Positions 1 through 11,599 are shown, numbered from the stretch's first letter. The stretch: DNA of 64,000 bases from Microthyrium microscopicum (GCA_010405405.1 MU004232.1:1011481-1075480); one strand, 5' to 3'. Program-made: numbers and translations. The notes: generated from the sequence alone by a model not told the origin.

Positions 1-396
1 TTGTTGTGTAGGATACCCTGACGCGGTTGCATTGGGAACGTGGATGAGATGGGGTGGCTCATCGTATAGACATCATTTGTGTCTCATGCCTTATGATTCA
101 GCTGAGTGCTGACAAGCACTTGTATAGAGAATTTTATATGTAGAAATAAGTATTCACATTATAATCATCTTGATGGCCACCATGTCGACAATACGAGGTA
201 ATGCAGAGCTGCAATTAGGTAGGCATGGCCGCATTAAGACAAATCAAAGCACCATTGTAACAATAAGGGTCGTGAGTTCTTTGTCAAATTGGACCACTCG
301 TCTTGATTAAATCATCTACCAAATGATTCTCTAGGAATTTACAGATTATTCCTCGACATATTCACAAATTCTGGCAGATTAACGAGAGACTTCAAC
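1..396. other. intergenic / upstream leader
   Basis: No coding stretch of note. The last 100 bases are AT-rich and lead into the first gene, so this is probably its promoter and 5' leader. Nothing else was recognised. Confidence 0.4.
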
Positions 397-2870
397 ATGG
401 CACTGGATCCGAATCAGGCATCAATCTTGGACTTCCCTCTAGAAATCCAGGATTTGATATGGGAGTACGTTGTACTAAGCCATGACTTTAAGCACAGTCA
501 CAGTCGACGGCCCGAAGAAGTATTCTTCGATGTGAGTTTCCCTAATACAATAATTTTCAGATCGTCATGGTTCTATATTAACAAAGCTTACAGAAGCCTC
601 CAAACACCAGAATGTTGCTGCGCATTGCGCTCTCAAGTCGTATGTTTCCTGAACCTGTAATCTCGAAGACTACATAGACTAACACCTCACCTCTAGACGC
701 AGCCCATGATGCTATAAGCAGAGCAATGCGTCGCTTGGATATATTTGATGTCCCCGACCCAAATGAGCTCAGATTCAATATCAGTCACAAATACGCCGTT
801 GAATACTGCTATGAAGGCGTTCTTCGAAACCATAAGAACCCAGCAAAGCTCGCTGGTCCAGGATTCTATAATGAGATCAATGAGGCTTTGGACTGGGTTC
901 TCGCCAACAGTCGACTTGTCAACCCAGATTTGAGAGATGAATACGTCAAGCGGCTGTGTATCTTGACTTGTGACAGACATTGTCAATTGACCAGTCCTGA
1001 CGGGGAATGTTATAACGATGACCCGATCAGGTTTCTTAATAAAGCGTTGTGGAAACCGGACCCGGACAACACCTTTTACCACTGGCCGGAGCGTCTGTAC
1101 TGCGATACCAACCTTCGAGCTGCTATCGCAGCAGCTCTGGGCTGCGAAGGTATGTTAACCTGGGAGCATTTGGATGATAAAGGCTGACTAGTTCTAGATC
1201 TGTTCGAATCGAAACTGGAGTCACATATCTTGCACAAGAATTTCTACCTGGGCAGTCCAATATATCTAGCTGCTCGCGCTGGCAACGTCAAGATTGTAGA
1301 GACTATTTTCAACTACGCTGCCCAACAACAGGGCCTTATTACTCGGCTACGCGACTGGGTTGAGAATAAGCAAGTTCCAGGCGCAATCAGCGATCAAGAA
1401 ACATGGACCGAAATTCTCTTGGGAGTCGTGCATAGAGAGAGTGGTGGCGAAGAAGTCTTTGACTATCTGCTTGAAAAGTGGGACGAGGTGAAGAGACTTG
1501 ACCATCCTGATCCTCCAACGCGCGGACGCGGACGAATCGACTGGTGGGACGACGCACCAGAGGGTGCGGAAGACGAAGACACTTCGGATGACCAGCACAG
1601 CTACTACACGGGCTCGACGCCACGATGGGAGCGTACGGCAAAGATGGAGGAAAGGAAATGGGTGGATGCGTTGAAATGGGCGCTCAAGACTGCTGCAAAG
1701 AAAGGCCGTTCTGATTTCATTTCGAAATTGATTCCGTTGATTTATGAGTTGACTCTGATCAAGGAGAAGAAACGGGTCCTACACGTCTTTCGCCCATGGA
1801 TGACGGGTGCGGCTCTAGGAGATCATCCTGAGCTCATCGATGAAGCCTATGTAAGTCCATGGCAGACGAATCATCCTCGAAGACTTGTGAACACACTTCT
1901 TCACCTTAGGTTTAACGATGCCCAAGTACGATACTGACGAGTCTATAGGAGTGGGCCAGGACTCACGCAGTCGACCCTGCCAATCCCTTCCCAATCGCCC
2001 TGGTATACAGTGGAGAGGGCGGATTTTTCACAGACAAGTTATGGGAGACGACTCTTCAAGGGCTCATGATTGGTAAGTACCTCGAGGTTTTCTGGACTCC
2101 CCTTTCGACGTCTCGAAGCAGTCTGGTGAGGTTGTCGAGGAACAAGACTAACATGTATTAGACTTGATCCCTTTCGCCAAAATCAGTAATATCGAAAAGA
2201 TCAGAAGGCTCTTTCCCAAACATCTCCCTCCTGGATCCCCTAATCGAGTTGCTAAATTCTGGGGACACGAGCATGTAAGCATCTCCCCTTATTCACTTTG
2301 GATTACGTGCTTGAACAGTCTGATGTCTGCTGAAAATGTTACAACGGCGAAGTGCCAAGTATTGGTATTGAAGCAAAGCATCGTCTGCTCAAGTACTGAG
2401 TTGGCTTACACACTACTCTCTATGATCATCGCTCACTAACAATTTAGACGCTTTTTCTGGCTGCTCGCTCAGGTCGCCTGGCGACAATTCCGACGTGTTT
2501 CAAGCTCGTTACAGCGCCATGGCAGGTCACGAGGGCAGTCGATGCGGCGTTAGAATATACAGAGGCTGGTTTCCTGTGGGAGTTTCTTCAGCAGTGTCTC
2601 AAGAGGGGAATTGGGCCTGGGGAGATTGCCGCCGCAAAACTCTTCGGCGCGGAATATGCTCCTGGACAGCATCTTCAAAAAGCGTCAGATCCCAAACTTC
2701 TAAAATACGTCAACGATAGACAAAAGCTCACGAAGGATCCAGAGACCTTGCGGATTTTCAGGAATTGGATCTCTGCGTATTCTTCGCTGCCAAAGAATAT
2801 GCTGTTTAGTGCAAAGTATAGTCTTATGTCGGATCTCCGTAGAGAGTGTGGCGATAAACTGGACGAGTAA
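397..2870 (+). CDS. 2EXR/F-box-like protein with ankyrin-like repeats
   Basis: Seven exons: 397-531, 594-639, 697-1149, 1198-1850, 1949-2072, 2162-2274, 2448-2870, giving 648 aa. The N-terminus carries DFPLEIQDLIWEYVV (about residues 12-26), the signature of the 2EXR/F-box-like start domain common in filamentous fungi. Ankyrin-like helices follow: SPIYLAARAGNVKIVETIF early in exon 4 and TLFLAARSGRLATI at the start of exon 7. An acidic, Trp-rich linker lies in the middle of exon 4. Each junction has GT/AG ends and keeps the frame; the model ends GDKLDE. The family is generally thought to mediate protein-protein contacts; the substrate is unknown. The second exon is only 46 nt. Exons 2 and 3 are the least certain part. 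Confidence 0.72.
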
Positions 2871-3034
2871 AGGCACTGGTAGTTAGACGCAGACATTATA
2901 GATTGCAAGACTTTGAATTAGATTGTTCTTTTGTAGTCGCTGTTCATAGAGCACTGTCCTGGTTGCCCAATCGTGAAGAACGTTGTGAAGTACTGGAGTT
3001 CAAGATATGTGTAATCTTACTACATACAGTCCTA

Positions 3035-3610
3035 TTAGCAATTATAAGATATTCTAAGCCCACTGCTCAAATCTTCATCATCACTGACATAACCATACGC
3101 ATCTGGATCCGCAAGGCTGAAACGAAAAGTCTGAATCGGCGAACACTGAAAACTAGCAATAAACTTGACAACTGGAGCTTTCAGCTCATTGCCAGTAGGA
3201 AACTCCCACATCCCAAGCCATTCTGCAGTCCGCTCTTCGGTATTGGTCCATGTAATCGGATATGGGAAGTTACCACCATCCGAGACGCGATCCACGTTGA
3301 TAAGGCCTACATTTCCATCTTGCTGGGAAATGACGCTGTTGTGGTTTGGTTGATAGTCGAACTCTAATTGACAGCCACGTGCGTCGCCTGGGATATTTCG
3401 GAAGGAGATTACCAGGTCTTTTCTACCAATGTCATTGGCGACGTAGAATGGTGTTGTAGTCATTCCACTTGAGGACTCGGGGACGTGGGATGCGATTCGA
3501 TACAATTGAGGCTGGTAGATATAGGAGCAGGAGCGCTTCCCAAGAGTTGATGGTAGCGCGGAAGTGGCTGTGGTAAGGAGAGCCATCAGCAGAGGCATAA
3601 TTGGCAGCAT
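3035..3610 (-). CDS. small secreted protein
   Basis: Single-exon 191 aa protein, tail-to-tail with the preceding gene (164 bp gap). The first ~19 residues (MLPIMPLLMALLTTATSAL) form a signal peptide, followed by a Lys-Arg dibasic site (LGKRSC) that suits a Kex2-type protease. The mature part is beta-rich in appearance, with three cysteines in its body (CSY near the start, RGCQLEF, SFQCSP) and one at the very C-terminus (SYNC). The pattern, with a central CQLEF and a closing GLRISYNC, recalls secreted proteins with a But2 C-terminal-like fold, but that is only an impression. It could be a wall-associated or host-facing protein. Confidence 0.65.
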   Translation of the reverse strand: MLPIMPLLMALLTTATSALPSTLGKRSCSYIYQPQLYRIASHVPESSSGMTTTPFYVANDIGRKDLVISFRNIPGDARGCQLEFDYQPNHNSVISQQDGNVGLINVDRVSDGGNFPYPITWTNTEERTAEWLGMWEFPTGNELKAPVVKFIASFQCSPIQTFRFSLADPDAYGYVSDDEDLSSGLRISYNC

Positions 3611-5585
3611 ATTTGATTAATAATGAATGTGGTAACTTAGCTGCCTTACGTTGGCAGTGTGGTAATGAGTTGAATGGAAGTCTTCAAATTCGGGATCAAG
3701 TACTGATAATGAAAAGGTTTCTACAAGTTGACTGGACCAACAAACCTATATACCTTGATGGATTGGCAACTGTCGTACAAACGCGAAAGCATGAGCGTAG
3801 CTTCTGGCCAGGCAGTTTGAGGAAATCTGGTTCGTATTCATGGTCTTAGACTTGCCAATCTCCACTATTTGAGGATTTCATACTGCCATTTGCAGTGCGT
3901 GGGAATAGTCGGTGACTCGGTGCGACTCTACGTTTTGTGCTTCGTATTTTGGTTGAGTACGACTTTGTACCGTGCGATGACTCTTGCTTGGTGTCTTCTG
4001 TGGAACTACAGCAAGAACTATCAAGCCTTGATCGAATTGGTAAAAACCAATGTGAGTAAGCCTACTGAATGGGATACTACAGCCATTGAGTTTGCACGTA
4101 GTACCATCTCAAAATGTTGCACAGGTCGTCGAATGATGTTACTACTCGATGGTGCCATGCTCACGATCTTGTTACACCACTTTCTGGGGGAAGTGTTACG
4201 AGATCTCCAAAAGGTTATGTGGTTCCAAGGTTGAACTCCGCTCCATGGATCATACTAAAGGTACAAGAACAAAGAGATACGTCCCGTAGTAAATGAGATG
4301 GGTGTGTTGGAGGGTTGAGATGAAGTTGGAAAAATGGCGATCGTGCCTTCGAAGGTGTGTACCATGAATGCTAAAAATAGCACACAAAGGTCAGCCCAAG
4401 AATAACGGAATTGCGAATCACACTCACTCTTAAGATGCTCCAAAACCATGAGGCGCTGGCCAGTTTCTTGATAATTTTAGCTTTTGATGCCCCAAAAGAG
4501 TGCTGTGAAGTTGATGTCAAAGACATTCTTCTACAAAAACTCCTATCAGATGGGCTCGTCTTTCATGGAGCTTTGATCGTCCTTTAACCCATAACTAAAT
4601 CATCATCGATATATGTGGCACTGAAGGAACAGTAGAAGCTAATCTCTGCATCTGAACCCAAGTTTTGTGAGCGTGGACGACATCAGAGCCGTACGTGGAA
4701 GCGCTTCCCAATAACATCGAGATCTTACAATTCTGGCCTCTTAAAAGAGGCACTGGGATTGAAGAGTCGATCGGCGTTTCCGGTCTGTCAGTCCAGGATC
4801 ATTTGAGACTGGAGACGGTAACTTATCTGGCAAGATGTGAACCAAGCAGTGCAAAGCAGCTGGACCCAAGTCTGTTCAATGCAAGCACGTTCATGCATCA
4901 ATCATTTCATAACCAATAGATCTAGATCTTGTGTTCCACGCTGTCTGATTGGGTGTTTACTTGTACACTGCGATTGGATCTTGTTGAAAGTCGGAATCTT
5001 GTACTAGTTACTAAGGTATGTAAGGAATACCTTTGGTCGCTTCGCTGTAGATATGTGCGGTTGGAACTCGAACTGGAGAAGATCTGTAGAATCCAGAAGC
5101 TGAGTGCTTTGATTCGGAATATATCACCTACGGATTACTCAAAAAGTCTCTTATTCTCTGATGGTGAAGTTTAAGTTTTCGGTTCAAGGTTGTGGGTGAC
5201 ACAAATTTCAAGACCAAGCAAGCGAGACAAGGTTTTCAAATAGCCAAATATATCGTTTCGAAAATGAACCATAAAGACCATAGAGAAGTGAACTTGATGA
5301 TTTTTGAATTTATTGTCCGCTCGCAAATTCGACGAATTGAAGCATGGCAAGTATAAAAAACCGAGATTTTGGACCCCAATCGGACCCCAAATACTCTTCT
5401 TCTACCGTACTGGGCTGTAATTCGAAGGCGCCCACCACCAACGCCACAAATCACAAATTGCCAACGCGAGCGCTGTCGTTGGCTATTTCCAAGATGCAGA
5501 GAACAGGCGGGCTGGCTTTGTATTTAAGTTCAAGATCATCTCTTGGCTCTGAACTCAACCATCAGAACTTTCAACACGATACAAA
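3611..5585. other. gene-poor interval, nothing recognised
   Basis: About 2 kb between the secreted-protein gene and the membrane-protein gene. Open frames here are short (up to ~120 codons), have no recognisable motif and no convincing splice-linked extensions. The last ~200 bases probably hold the promoter of the next gene. Confidence 0.4.
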
Positions 5586-7711
5586 ATGGGTCTTACCGAT
5601 GTGCTTCCGTGGCTAGGAACGCCTTTCTATGTTGGAGCATGGACCAATTGGGACCATGGAGCAGTTATGGGAAGGACCATCACAATGCCTAACGACGCTG
5701 CTAGATTTCTTCAGAGCTTTATGACTGCGTTTGTGGTGTTAGTAGGATTGAAGTCTTGGGGTGAGTTATGAGTAGACTTATGATCAGAGAGTTTCTAACG
5801 ACTAATAGGAATGGTTCGATATCTGTTTCATCAAGGTTCTTCAACCCAGGAGCAAATGGATGGGCTTCATCACCAGAGACAGGCTATATTCAGAGCATCG
5901 GCATCTCCCAAAAGTACTCTGTTGCATGTACTGAAACTCTCTTGGAAATGGCGACACAACGCGGATGGATCGATTCGGCGACAACTTTTCTTTACATTCT
6001 TTAGTATCATCTACATCTTGATATGGATAGGACTGACGCATGCAACGGCTGCGCTGTTTGATACCAAGAATATGGTGGACGTTCTTATACGACCCGGTGT
6101 CTGCGGCTTTACAAACCCATCGTACTACCCAAATTCAACTAACAACGCAAATTACACCACATGGCTAGCCAATGAGCGAAGTATCTATCAATCAGCCGAA
6201 AGCATGGTTGTAAGCTGTTATTCACACAAGCTTGGAATAGACGCAAGTGCTTCAGACAGCTGTGGCGTATATGGACTGCCAACCTTACCAACAACAATCA
6301 CTCAAGGAGATGTCGTATGTCCTTTTTCCAACGCAACAATGTGTCGCGACGGCAACACTGGCGTGTTCCACATGGAAACTGGCCTTCTCAACTCCCACTA
6401 CGACCTATACATCAACGCACCCACAGCCAATCGAGTAGACTACCGCAAATTCTCAACCTGCTCGCGCGTATCCCAAGACGGCTTCGTAATAAACCATCCC
6501 GGAGACGGCTCTTCCGACGCCTTTGATTCCAATGCTAATACAAACTACACTGACTTTTTCTACACTGCCAGCTCAAGCGATCCAACTTTCTCCGCTATCG
6601 ACCACGCAAACGTGCTCGATCTTGACCTTCAGCCATACTATTTCCTTTACAACGAGTCCTCATACTACCCCAACAGTCCCAACGGCACAAACGTCTGGCA
6701 GCCTATCCCAGGCCTAGTAAACAGTGAAGCAGACATGCACGTCTTCGCTATCCAGAATAACGCCTACTACTCCGGTCCATCTACGGATCTCCTCTTCGGC
6801 ACCAACGATACCCTCTGTTCCCCCGCCGATGGTATCTTTTGCAGTCCAGAGTTCAACGTCCTCTCATGCACAGAGCAACACCAATTCTGTCTACCAGGCG
6901 GTCTAAACTGCACACCGATCCGCGGTCTCTGGGATCTCTTTGACGCACAGTCCTTCGATCAATTCAACGACGCACAGCAGAACACTATCATTCTCATCGT
7001 CCTTGCAGCTCTCCAAGCACCCTTTGGCGACATGCTGAACATATACGGCGCAGATGCCCTACTAGCGCGCAGTGCACTCGCGACGGCCAGCCTGGCATCT
7101 AGTAGAGCGCTACCAGGAGATCAGACGCAACGGGAGATGCATAATCTATTCTTGGTAACATTGGCGAGACTGCAGCGCAATATCGTGAATCGACCAGTCG
7201 TTGATGACCAGTTCAAAGACCTGCTGGTCGAGCAGCATCTAGGCCAAGATGTAGTCGATGCTCTAAGTGGCTTCTGCTCCACGCAAAAGATCGCCGTAAC
7301 AGGCTTCACAGCTACCAATCTACTAGCCCTCGTCCTCACCTTGCTGGGCGGCGTGCTGATTGTTGCGGGGTCGAGTTTGTTACCGAAGGTTATTGGGCTT
7401 GCGGAGAGGAAGAGTGACAAGTGGGAGGCGAAGAATGAGGAGTGGGAGGCGGGAGAGTTGTTGAATTTGCAACGTAAGTTTTTGGAGAGATGGGTAGATG
7501 TCTAAGCTAACTGGCTGTAGGTGTTGCGTATGAGACGAAGGGAGAGGGCAACTGGACTGATCTTAAGGGCATTCCGGTTACTGCTAAAGGTGACAAATTC
7601 CAGTTTTTGGAACGGCCTGGGAAGAGAAAGTCGACTATGGAGATGCATGTTGGGGAGACAAGCAAGGACGGCACGAAAACAGAGTATAGGGAAGTCAGGG
7701 ATGGTGCTTGA
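5586..7711 (+). CDS. glycosylated multi-pass membrane protein, unknown function
   Basis: Three exons: 5586-5760, 5809-7473, 7521-7711, giving 676 aa. Both introns (48 and 47 nt) have CTAAC branch sites just before the acceptor. One hydrophobic segment lies near residues 40-58 (FLQSFMTAFVVLVGLKSW) and a second around 105-130 (FFTFFSIIYILIWIGL). Then comes a ~350-residue extracytosolic region rich in N-glycosylation sequons (NYT, NAT, NES, NGT, NDT) and cysteines. A last strong transmembrane helix follows (LLALVLTLLGGVLIVAGSSLL) with a charged cytosolic tail (EVRDGA at the end). The layout fits a plasma-membrane or vacuolar surface protein. No family name can be given. Confidence 0.75.
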
Positions 7712-7879
7712 AAGCTGCCGATAGAGGCAGAAAGGGGTTATTAGACGGTATGGAAGCCTACGATACTTTAGCAAAATGGATGAAATTGAACGTGGTTGAA
7801 AAGGACGTTCATTGTAGGCATAGAATCGTTGGATTGACCAGTTTAATCCTAAGAGGATAATGTATTATTCTTAGTACGC

Positions 7880-8638
7880 TCATGAATCCACATCCATACC
7901 CTCACCCTCTGTTTGACCACGACTGTCAAAGCTAGCATCAAGCCACTCTGCAATATCTTGTCCTTCGTACAAGACGAAGTCTTCACCCACACCAGCAATT
8001 CCGACACTCGTGTTGTCGACAGTCAACTCCTTGTCCTGGCTCATGCTCTCTTTGAGAGCTCGTAACGCATGCTTGATCAACTCTTCTCTGCTAGCATCTG
8101 CGAACACTTCGAGGTTTCGTTCTAGGTACGTGCGTGCCATTTGTGATCGAGCTCCAATGCCGCAGGCCACCATCTCCTGTGTAACGCCAGATGGCTGGAA
8201 TTCGTACAGATGGGGGCCGCGAGAGTCCACACCGGCGATCAAGAGTCCGACACCATAGGGGCGTTTGCTGTAGATTTGCGTATTCACTTGAGCCTTGTCG
8301 CCAATGCGGGAAACGATTTCGCTGAGTGGAATGGCACGGGCATATGTGAGGCGGCTGGCTAGTGCTTGTTGCTTCATGAAGTTGGAAAGAACGCGGGCAT
8401 CGGATGCAAGGCCGGCTAGGGCGATGCCAAAGTGACTGTCGATTGGGATGACTTTCTTTTGGTAGGAGGAGAGTTCTTCGGCGTTTCTCTTGAGTGCGGC
8501 TAGGACGGCGTGGGTTTTTGAGACAACTCCGACTACTACTGAACCTTGTTTGACGGCTTCTTGGGCGTATTCGACTTGGAATATGCGGCCTTGGGGGGAG
8601 AAGGTGATGGCATCGTTATCGTAATTGTTTCTGAACAT
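7880..8638 (-). CDS. PRE5: 20S proteasome subunit alpha-6 (PSMA1/Pre5 type)
   Basis: Uninterrupted 252 aa frame. The N-terminus MFRNNYDNDAITFSPQGRIF with QVEYAQEAVKQG is the proteasome alpha signature, and the MFRN..YDND start together with SKTHAVLAALKR points to the PSMA1/Pre5 (alpha6) subunit rather than other alphas. The block RPYGVGLLIAGVDSRGPHLYE is typical. The C-terminal tail is acidic (EGEGMDVDS), as in this subunit. It forms part of the outer ring of the 20S core in nucleus and cytosol and has no active site. It is divergent from VPS55, with 435 bp between the start codons. Unlike its neighbours it has no intron in the coding part. Confidence 0.95.
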   Translation of the reverse strand: MFRNNYDNDAITFSPQGRIFQVEYAQEAVKQGSVVVGVVSKTHAVLAALKRNAEELSSYQKKVIPIDSHFGIALAGLASDARVLSNFMKQQALASRLTYARAIPLSEIVSRIGDKAQVNTQIYSKRPYGVGLLIAGVDSRGPHLYEFQPSGVTQEMVACGIGARSQMARTYLERNLEVFADASREELIKHALRALKESMSQDKELTVDNTSVGIAGVGEDFVLYEGQDIAEWLDASFDSRGQTEGEGMDVDS

Positions 8639-9073
8639 GGTGGGCTGGTGTTCTCAATGTTTGAGCTAAGTGCTTGAATAGTTGTCTGAGAAGTTAGACG
8701 ATTGAGGATTGTGACAGCAGTTTATATTTTAAGCAATCTGCACCGCTCGGGAAAAGGAAAGTACTTGAAGGGAAAGGAAGATGTAGAGTTTTGATTATGG
8801 CGGTATGAATTGACTTTGTGGTTGAGTTGTAAGCCCAAGGCAGGCAGCTAGAGAGTCGCAAGCTTGATGAAGCTTGGGCCCGTCATAGCCCCCCTCAACA
8901 CCATTCATAGCCCAAAGACCTGATGATGCTACAGCAGCCGCGACAAGCTCTCGACAAGCCCCCAACCACCAACTGTTCCATCATACACCAACCCACCATC
9001 CTCCCTTATACAACATATCTCTATCCAGACCGGCACACAGATACTCTGAGCGCAGCATAAACCGCCCTTGAAC
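8639..9073. promoter_or_regulatory. shared divergent promoter PRE5/VPS55
   Basis: 435 bp separate the start codons of two outward-facing genes, so both promoters must lie here. The fixed yeast proteasome-gene element (GGTGGCAAA) was looked for on both strands and not seen. A palindrome-like AAGCTTGATGAAGCTT repeat sits near 8860-8875. No other motif is claimed. Confidence 0.5.
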
Positions 9074-9584
9074 ATGGCTCTCGCCGGCCTCAAAACCATC
9101 ATCGCACTCTCCTTTGTACGTCGCAACAACTCGCAGCCTAGATCCGCCCCAAAGCTAACCAACGTTCAACACAGGTCCTCGCCATTGGCTTCCTCCTTGT
9201 CATCTTATCCGCCGCTCTATGGAAGAATTATCTCACATTACTGGTTGTCCTCACTTACGTGGTTGCGCCGTTACCCAACTGGCTGTGCGGCCGGGCCGCA
9301 AACTATGATGACTTTGTGGATGGTGGAGGAGCTGGTGTCGTAGACCTGGGACGATTTTTGACCGGATTCTTCGTTGTTACGGGAATAGGTATGTCCAAGA
9401 TTCAAGGCTGATGCAAATATAAGGGAGCATGCGACTAACACAAGCTCTAGCAATGCCAGCACTATTTGCACACTGCGGATTGATCAACTCGGCGGCTATG
9501 GTAATGAGCATCATTGGCGGGTTGTTAATATATGGCACCATCATTAGCTTTACCATGTTCTTTCAAGAAGAGGAAGAGTTCTGA
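9074..9584 (+). CDS. VPS55: Vps55 / OB-RGRP (LEPROT) family endosomal protein
   Basis: Three exons: 9074-9115, 9175-9388, 9451-9584, giving 129 aa. Four hydrophobic helices fill almost the whole protein: GLKTIIALSF plus VLAIGFLLVILSAALW, then YLTLLVVLTYVVAPLPNWLC, then FLTGFFVVTGIAMPALFAHC, then SIIGGLLIYGTIISFTMFF. The PLPNWLCGR and FLTGFFV.....P..FAH blocks are Vps55/leptin-receptor-overlapping-transcript hallmarks. In yeast Vps55 acts with Vps68 in endosome-to-vacuole sorting. Here the VPS68 gene is the very next gene, tail-to-tail. Intron 1 (59 nt) and intron 2 (62 nt) both keep the frame. Confidence 0.95.
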
Positions 9585-9982
9585 TCAGATATGTATGATG
9601 AGTTGAGAAGGAATGGAGACGAGGTCGATTGGACTGTAATTATCTACACATGGCTGGGATAGTGTTTACAACAAGGGCCATTCTCAGTGGCGAAGGCGCT
9701 TCTGTTCGATATTTTGACGGATCTTCTGGAAACACCATAGGTCGGCGTTTGTGCCTTGTTCTTACTAGGCTAACTCGAATGATATTGCATACTCTCTACA
9801 GCCTGTGCGCGTCATGTGATGGTATTCAATATTAATGATATTCCGCGGTATGAGTTTGACCTGTGATATCTACGACCTGATCCATATGCTACATCTCTCA
9901 AAGACTAGACGCCAAAGCCAAATAGGACTCCAATCCCGACTTATCCACCACACACCCACCCGACCCGTTCCTAGATACCTCT
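9585..9982. other. convergent 3' region between VPS55 and VPS68
   Basis: 398 bp holding the 3' ends of two facing genes. It contains only shadow frames. Nothing else was seen. Confidence 0.5.
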
Positions 9983-10681
9983 CTACAAAGCCAAATTGTA
10001 GGTATACTCATCCTCCATATTCTGCGCCACCCAAAGCAACGTCGAGCTATTTCAAATTAGCCTCACTACCCCATCCACAAAACATCCTCCCCGCCAGGAG
10101 GTATCACTTACCTAGCCATAACACCCGCACTGCCAAACACACCCGCCACACCAAACCACAACGTCGGCCAGCCCACATCCCTCATAACATACTTGAGCAC
10201 CAACACCGTAATACTGCCCGCCAATCCGCCCGCCAACAGCGCAAAGCCTAAAAAGAGTATGAGGCGAGCTTTCCACGCAACCCCATTCCCACTATAGCTG
10301 AAGCTGTCGCCGCCCAAGCGCGTCTTGTCGATAGAATTGATGACGAGCATGCCGAGAACGGCGCAGATTAGCGGGATCCAGTCGACGAAGGTTACGTGGA
10401 AGTCGGAGGCGTTGAGGTTGGAGCGGGAGAAGGAGGCGGCGTCGATGACGAAGAAGAGGGAGAGGGCGAACTTGTTTATATGTTAGTGACGAGTGGGATT
10501 GGTAGGGTGCGGGGAGAAGAGGATGGGTAGGGTGTGAGGAGCGCATGTATGTGTGTATCGTTTTGGTTGTAATGGGGATACTACGTACTATGCCGCCTGA
10601 TGCGTAGACGCTGGCCATGCGTGTGCTTGCGCTGTTGAGCCACTGGGGCTTACGGAAGCGGAAGAGTCGATCGCTGTCCAT
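9983..10681 (-). CDS. VPS68: Vps68 / TMEM50 (UPF0220) family protein
   Basis: Exons in reading order: 10681-10589, 10470-10112, 10046-9983, giving 171 aa. The start MDSDRLFRFRKPQW and the end LLWVAQNMEDEYTYNLAL are typical of the fungal Vps68/TMEM50 family, and four hydrophobic segments lie between (FALSLFFVIDAASF; WIPLICAVLGMLVINSI; LILFLGFALLAGGLAGSITV; LWFGVAGVFGSAGVMA). The final intron (65 nt) is needed to reach the conserved C-terminus; reading through it would end the protein early at VMAR. Yeast Vps68 forms a complex with Vps55 at endosomes. The start codon at 10681 is preferred to an upstream in-frame ATG at 10696 because the family begins MDSDR. It is divergent from LOC1 (276 bp). 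Confidence 0.92.
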
Positions 10682-10957
10682 GGTGAGGAGTTTCATAAAG
10701 TGCTCTGGTCGTCTGTGTGGGAATTGCTATGAAATATGTAAAGAGCTTGGAGAGAATCTGTGGTCATACGCCGTTGAGCAAGGCAGTGAGGTTGGAGGAG
10801 CTCAAACCACTCGCGGTTGAAGCTGGGGCTTGAGAAGCAACAGCAAACAGCCGCGCGCTAGGACAGGCCTAAAGGTGGTGGGGATATTTTTCTCGACTTT
10901 CTAAAAAATTATTTCGAACTTCTTACAACCACAACTTCACACAGACACATTTCGACA

Positions 10958-11599
10958 ATGGCAACTTCGAAATCAACGTCCAAGGCGTCAGCATCTAAGA
11001 CAGCAGCGGGTTTGGGAAAGCCGAAATCAGACAAAAAGACTCGTGCGCCAAAGGCAAAGTCTGAAGTCAAAACGCATCGAATCTCGGCAAAGGACAAACT
11101 GAAAAAGAAGAAGCGCATATACACTGCTGAAGAATTGGGAGTTCCAAAGTTGAACGGGATTGTTCCAACGGGTGTGCAGAAGCTCAAGGGAAAGAAGAAG
11201 GGAAAGGTATTCGTAGATGATGCGGAGAGTATGCTTGCCATTCTTGGGATGGTTCAGGCTGAAAAGGAGGGTGAAGTTGAGGGCAAGATTATGAAAGCTG
11301 TAAGTATGGGGGAAGTTGACTGTTGATGTGTTGCTAATTGTTTCTGCAGCGACAATTGGAGGAGATCCGTGAGGCGAAACGAGTGGAGGCTGAGAAGAGA
11401 GTCCAATCCAAGAAAGCAGTACTGGTAAGTTCGATGCACTTTGCTGGGGGCTCCTGGCTAATATTCTTGTCTTTAGGAAGAGGCAAAAGGCGTATTACGT
11501 CAAAAGAAACGAACCAAACGCGATAAGAGAGACGAAAAACCTACCGACGACGGCAAGAAGGAATCATCACACAAGAAGAAGCGAGTATCATTCGGTTAA
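10958..11599 (+). CDS. LOC1: 60S ribosomal subunit assembly/export factor Loc1
   Basis: Three exons: 10958-11299, 11350-11424, 11477-11599, giving 179 aa. It is a very basic, Lys-rich protein. The central block [19 protein letters not shown], then [20 protein letters not shown] and [17 protein letters not shown], is the Loc1 signature. It ends KKKRVSFG, as Loc1 proteins end in basic residues plus V(S/A)F. Loc1 is a nucleolar RNA-binding protein for pre-60S assembly and, in yeast, ASH1 mRNA handling. Exon 3 lies in a different frame from exon 2, so both introns (50 and 52 nt) are required. An AAAAAATT tract lies ~50 bp upstream. Confidence 0.93.

Noticed and set aside
532-560. A 29-nt GTGAGT..TTTTCAG intron in the first gene
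   Set aside because: Too short for a normal intron, and joining it in phase runs into a stop; the 62-nt intron to 593 keeps the frame.
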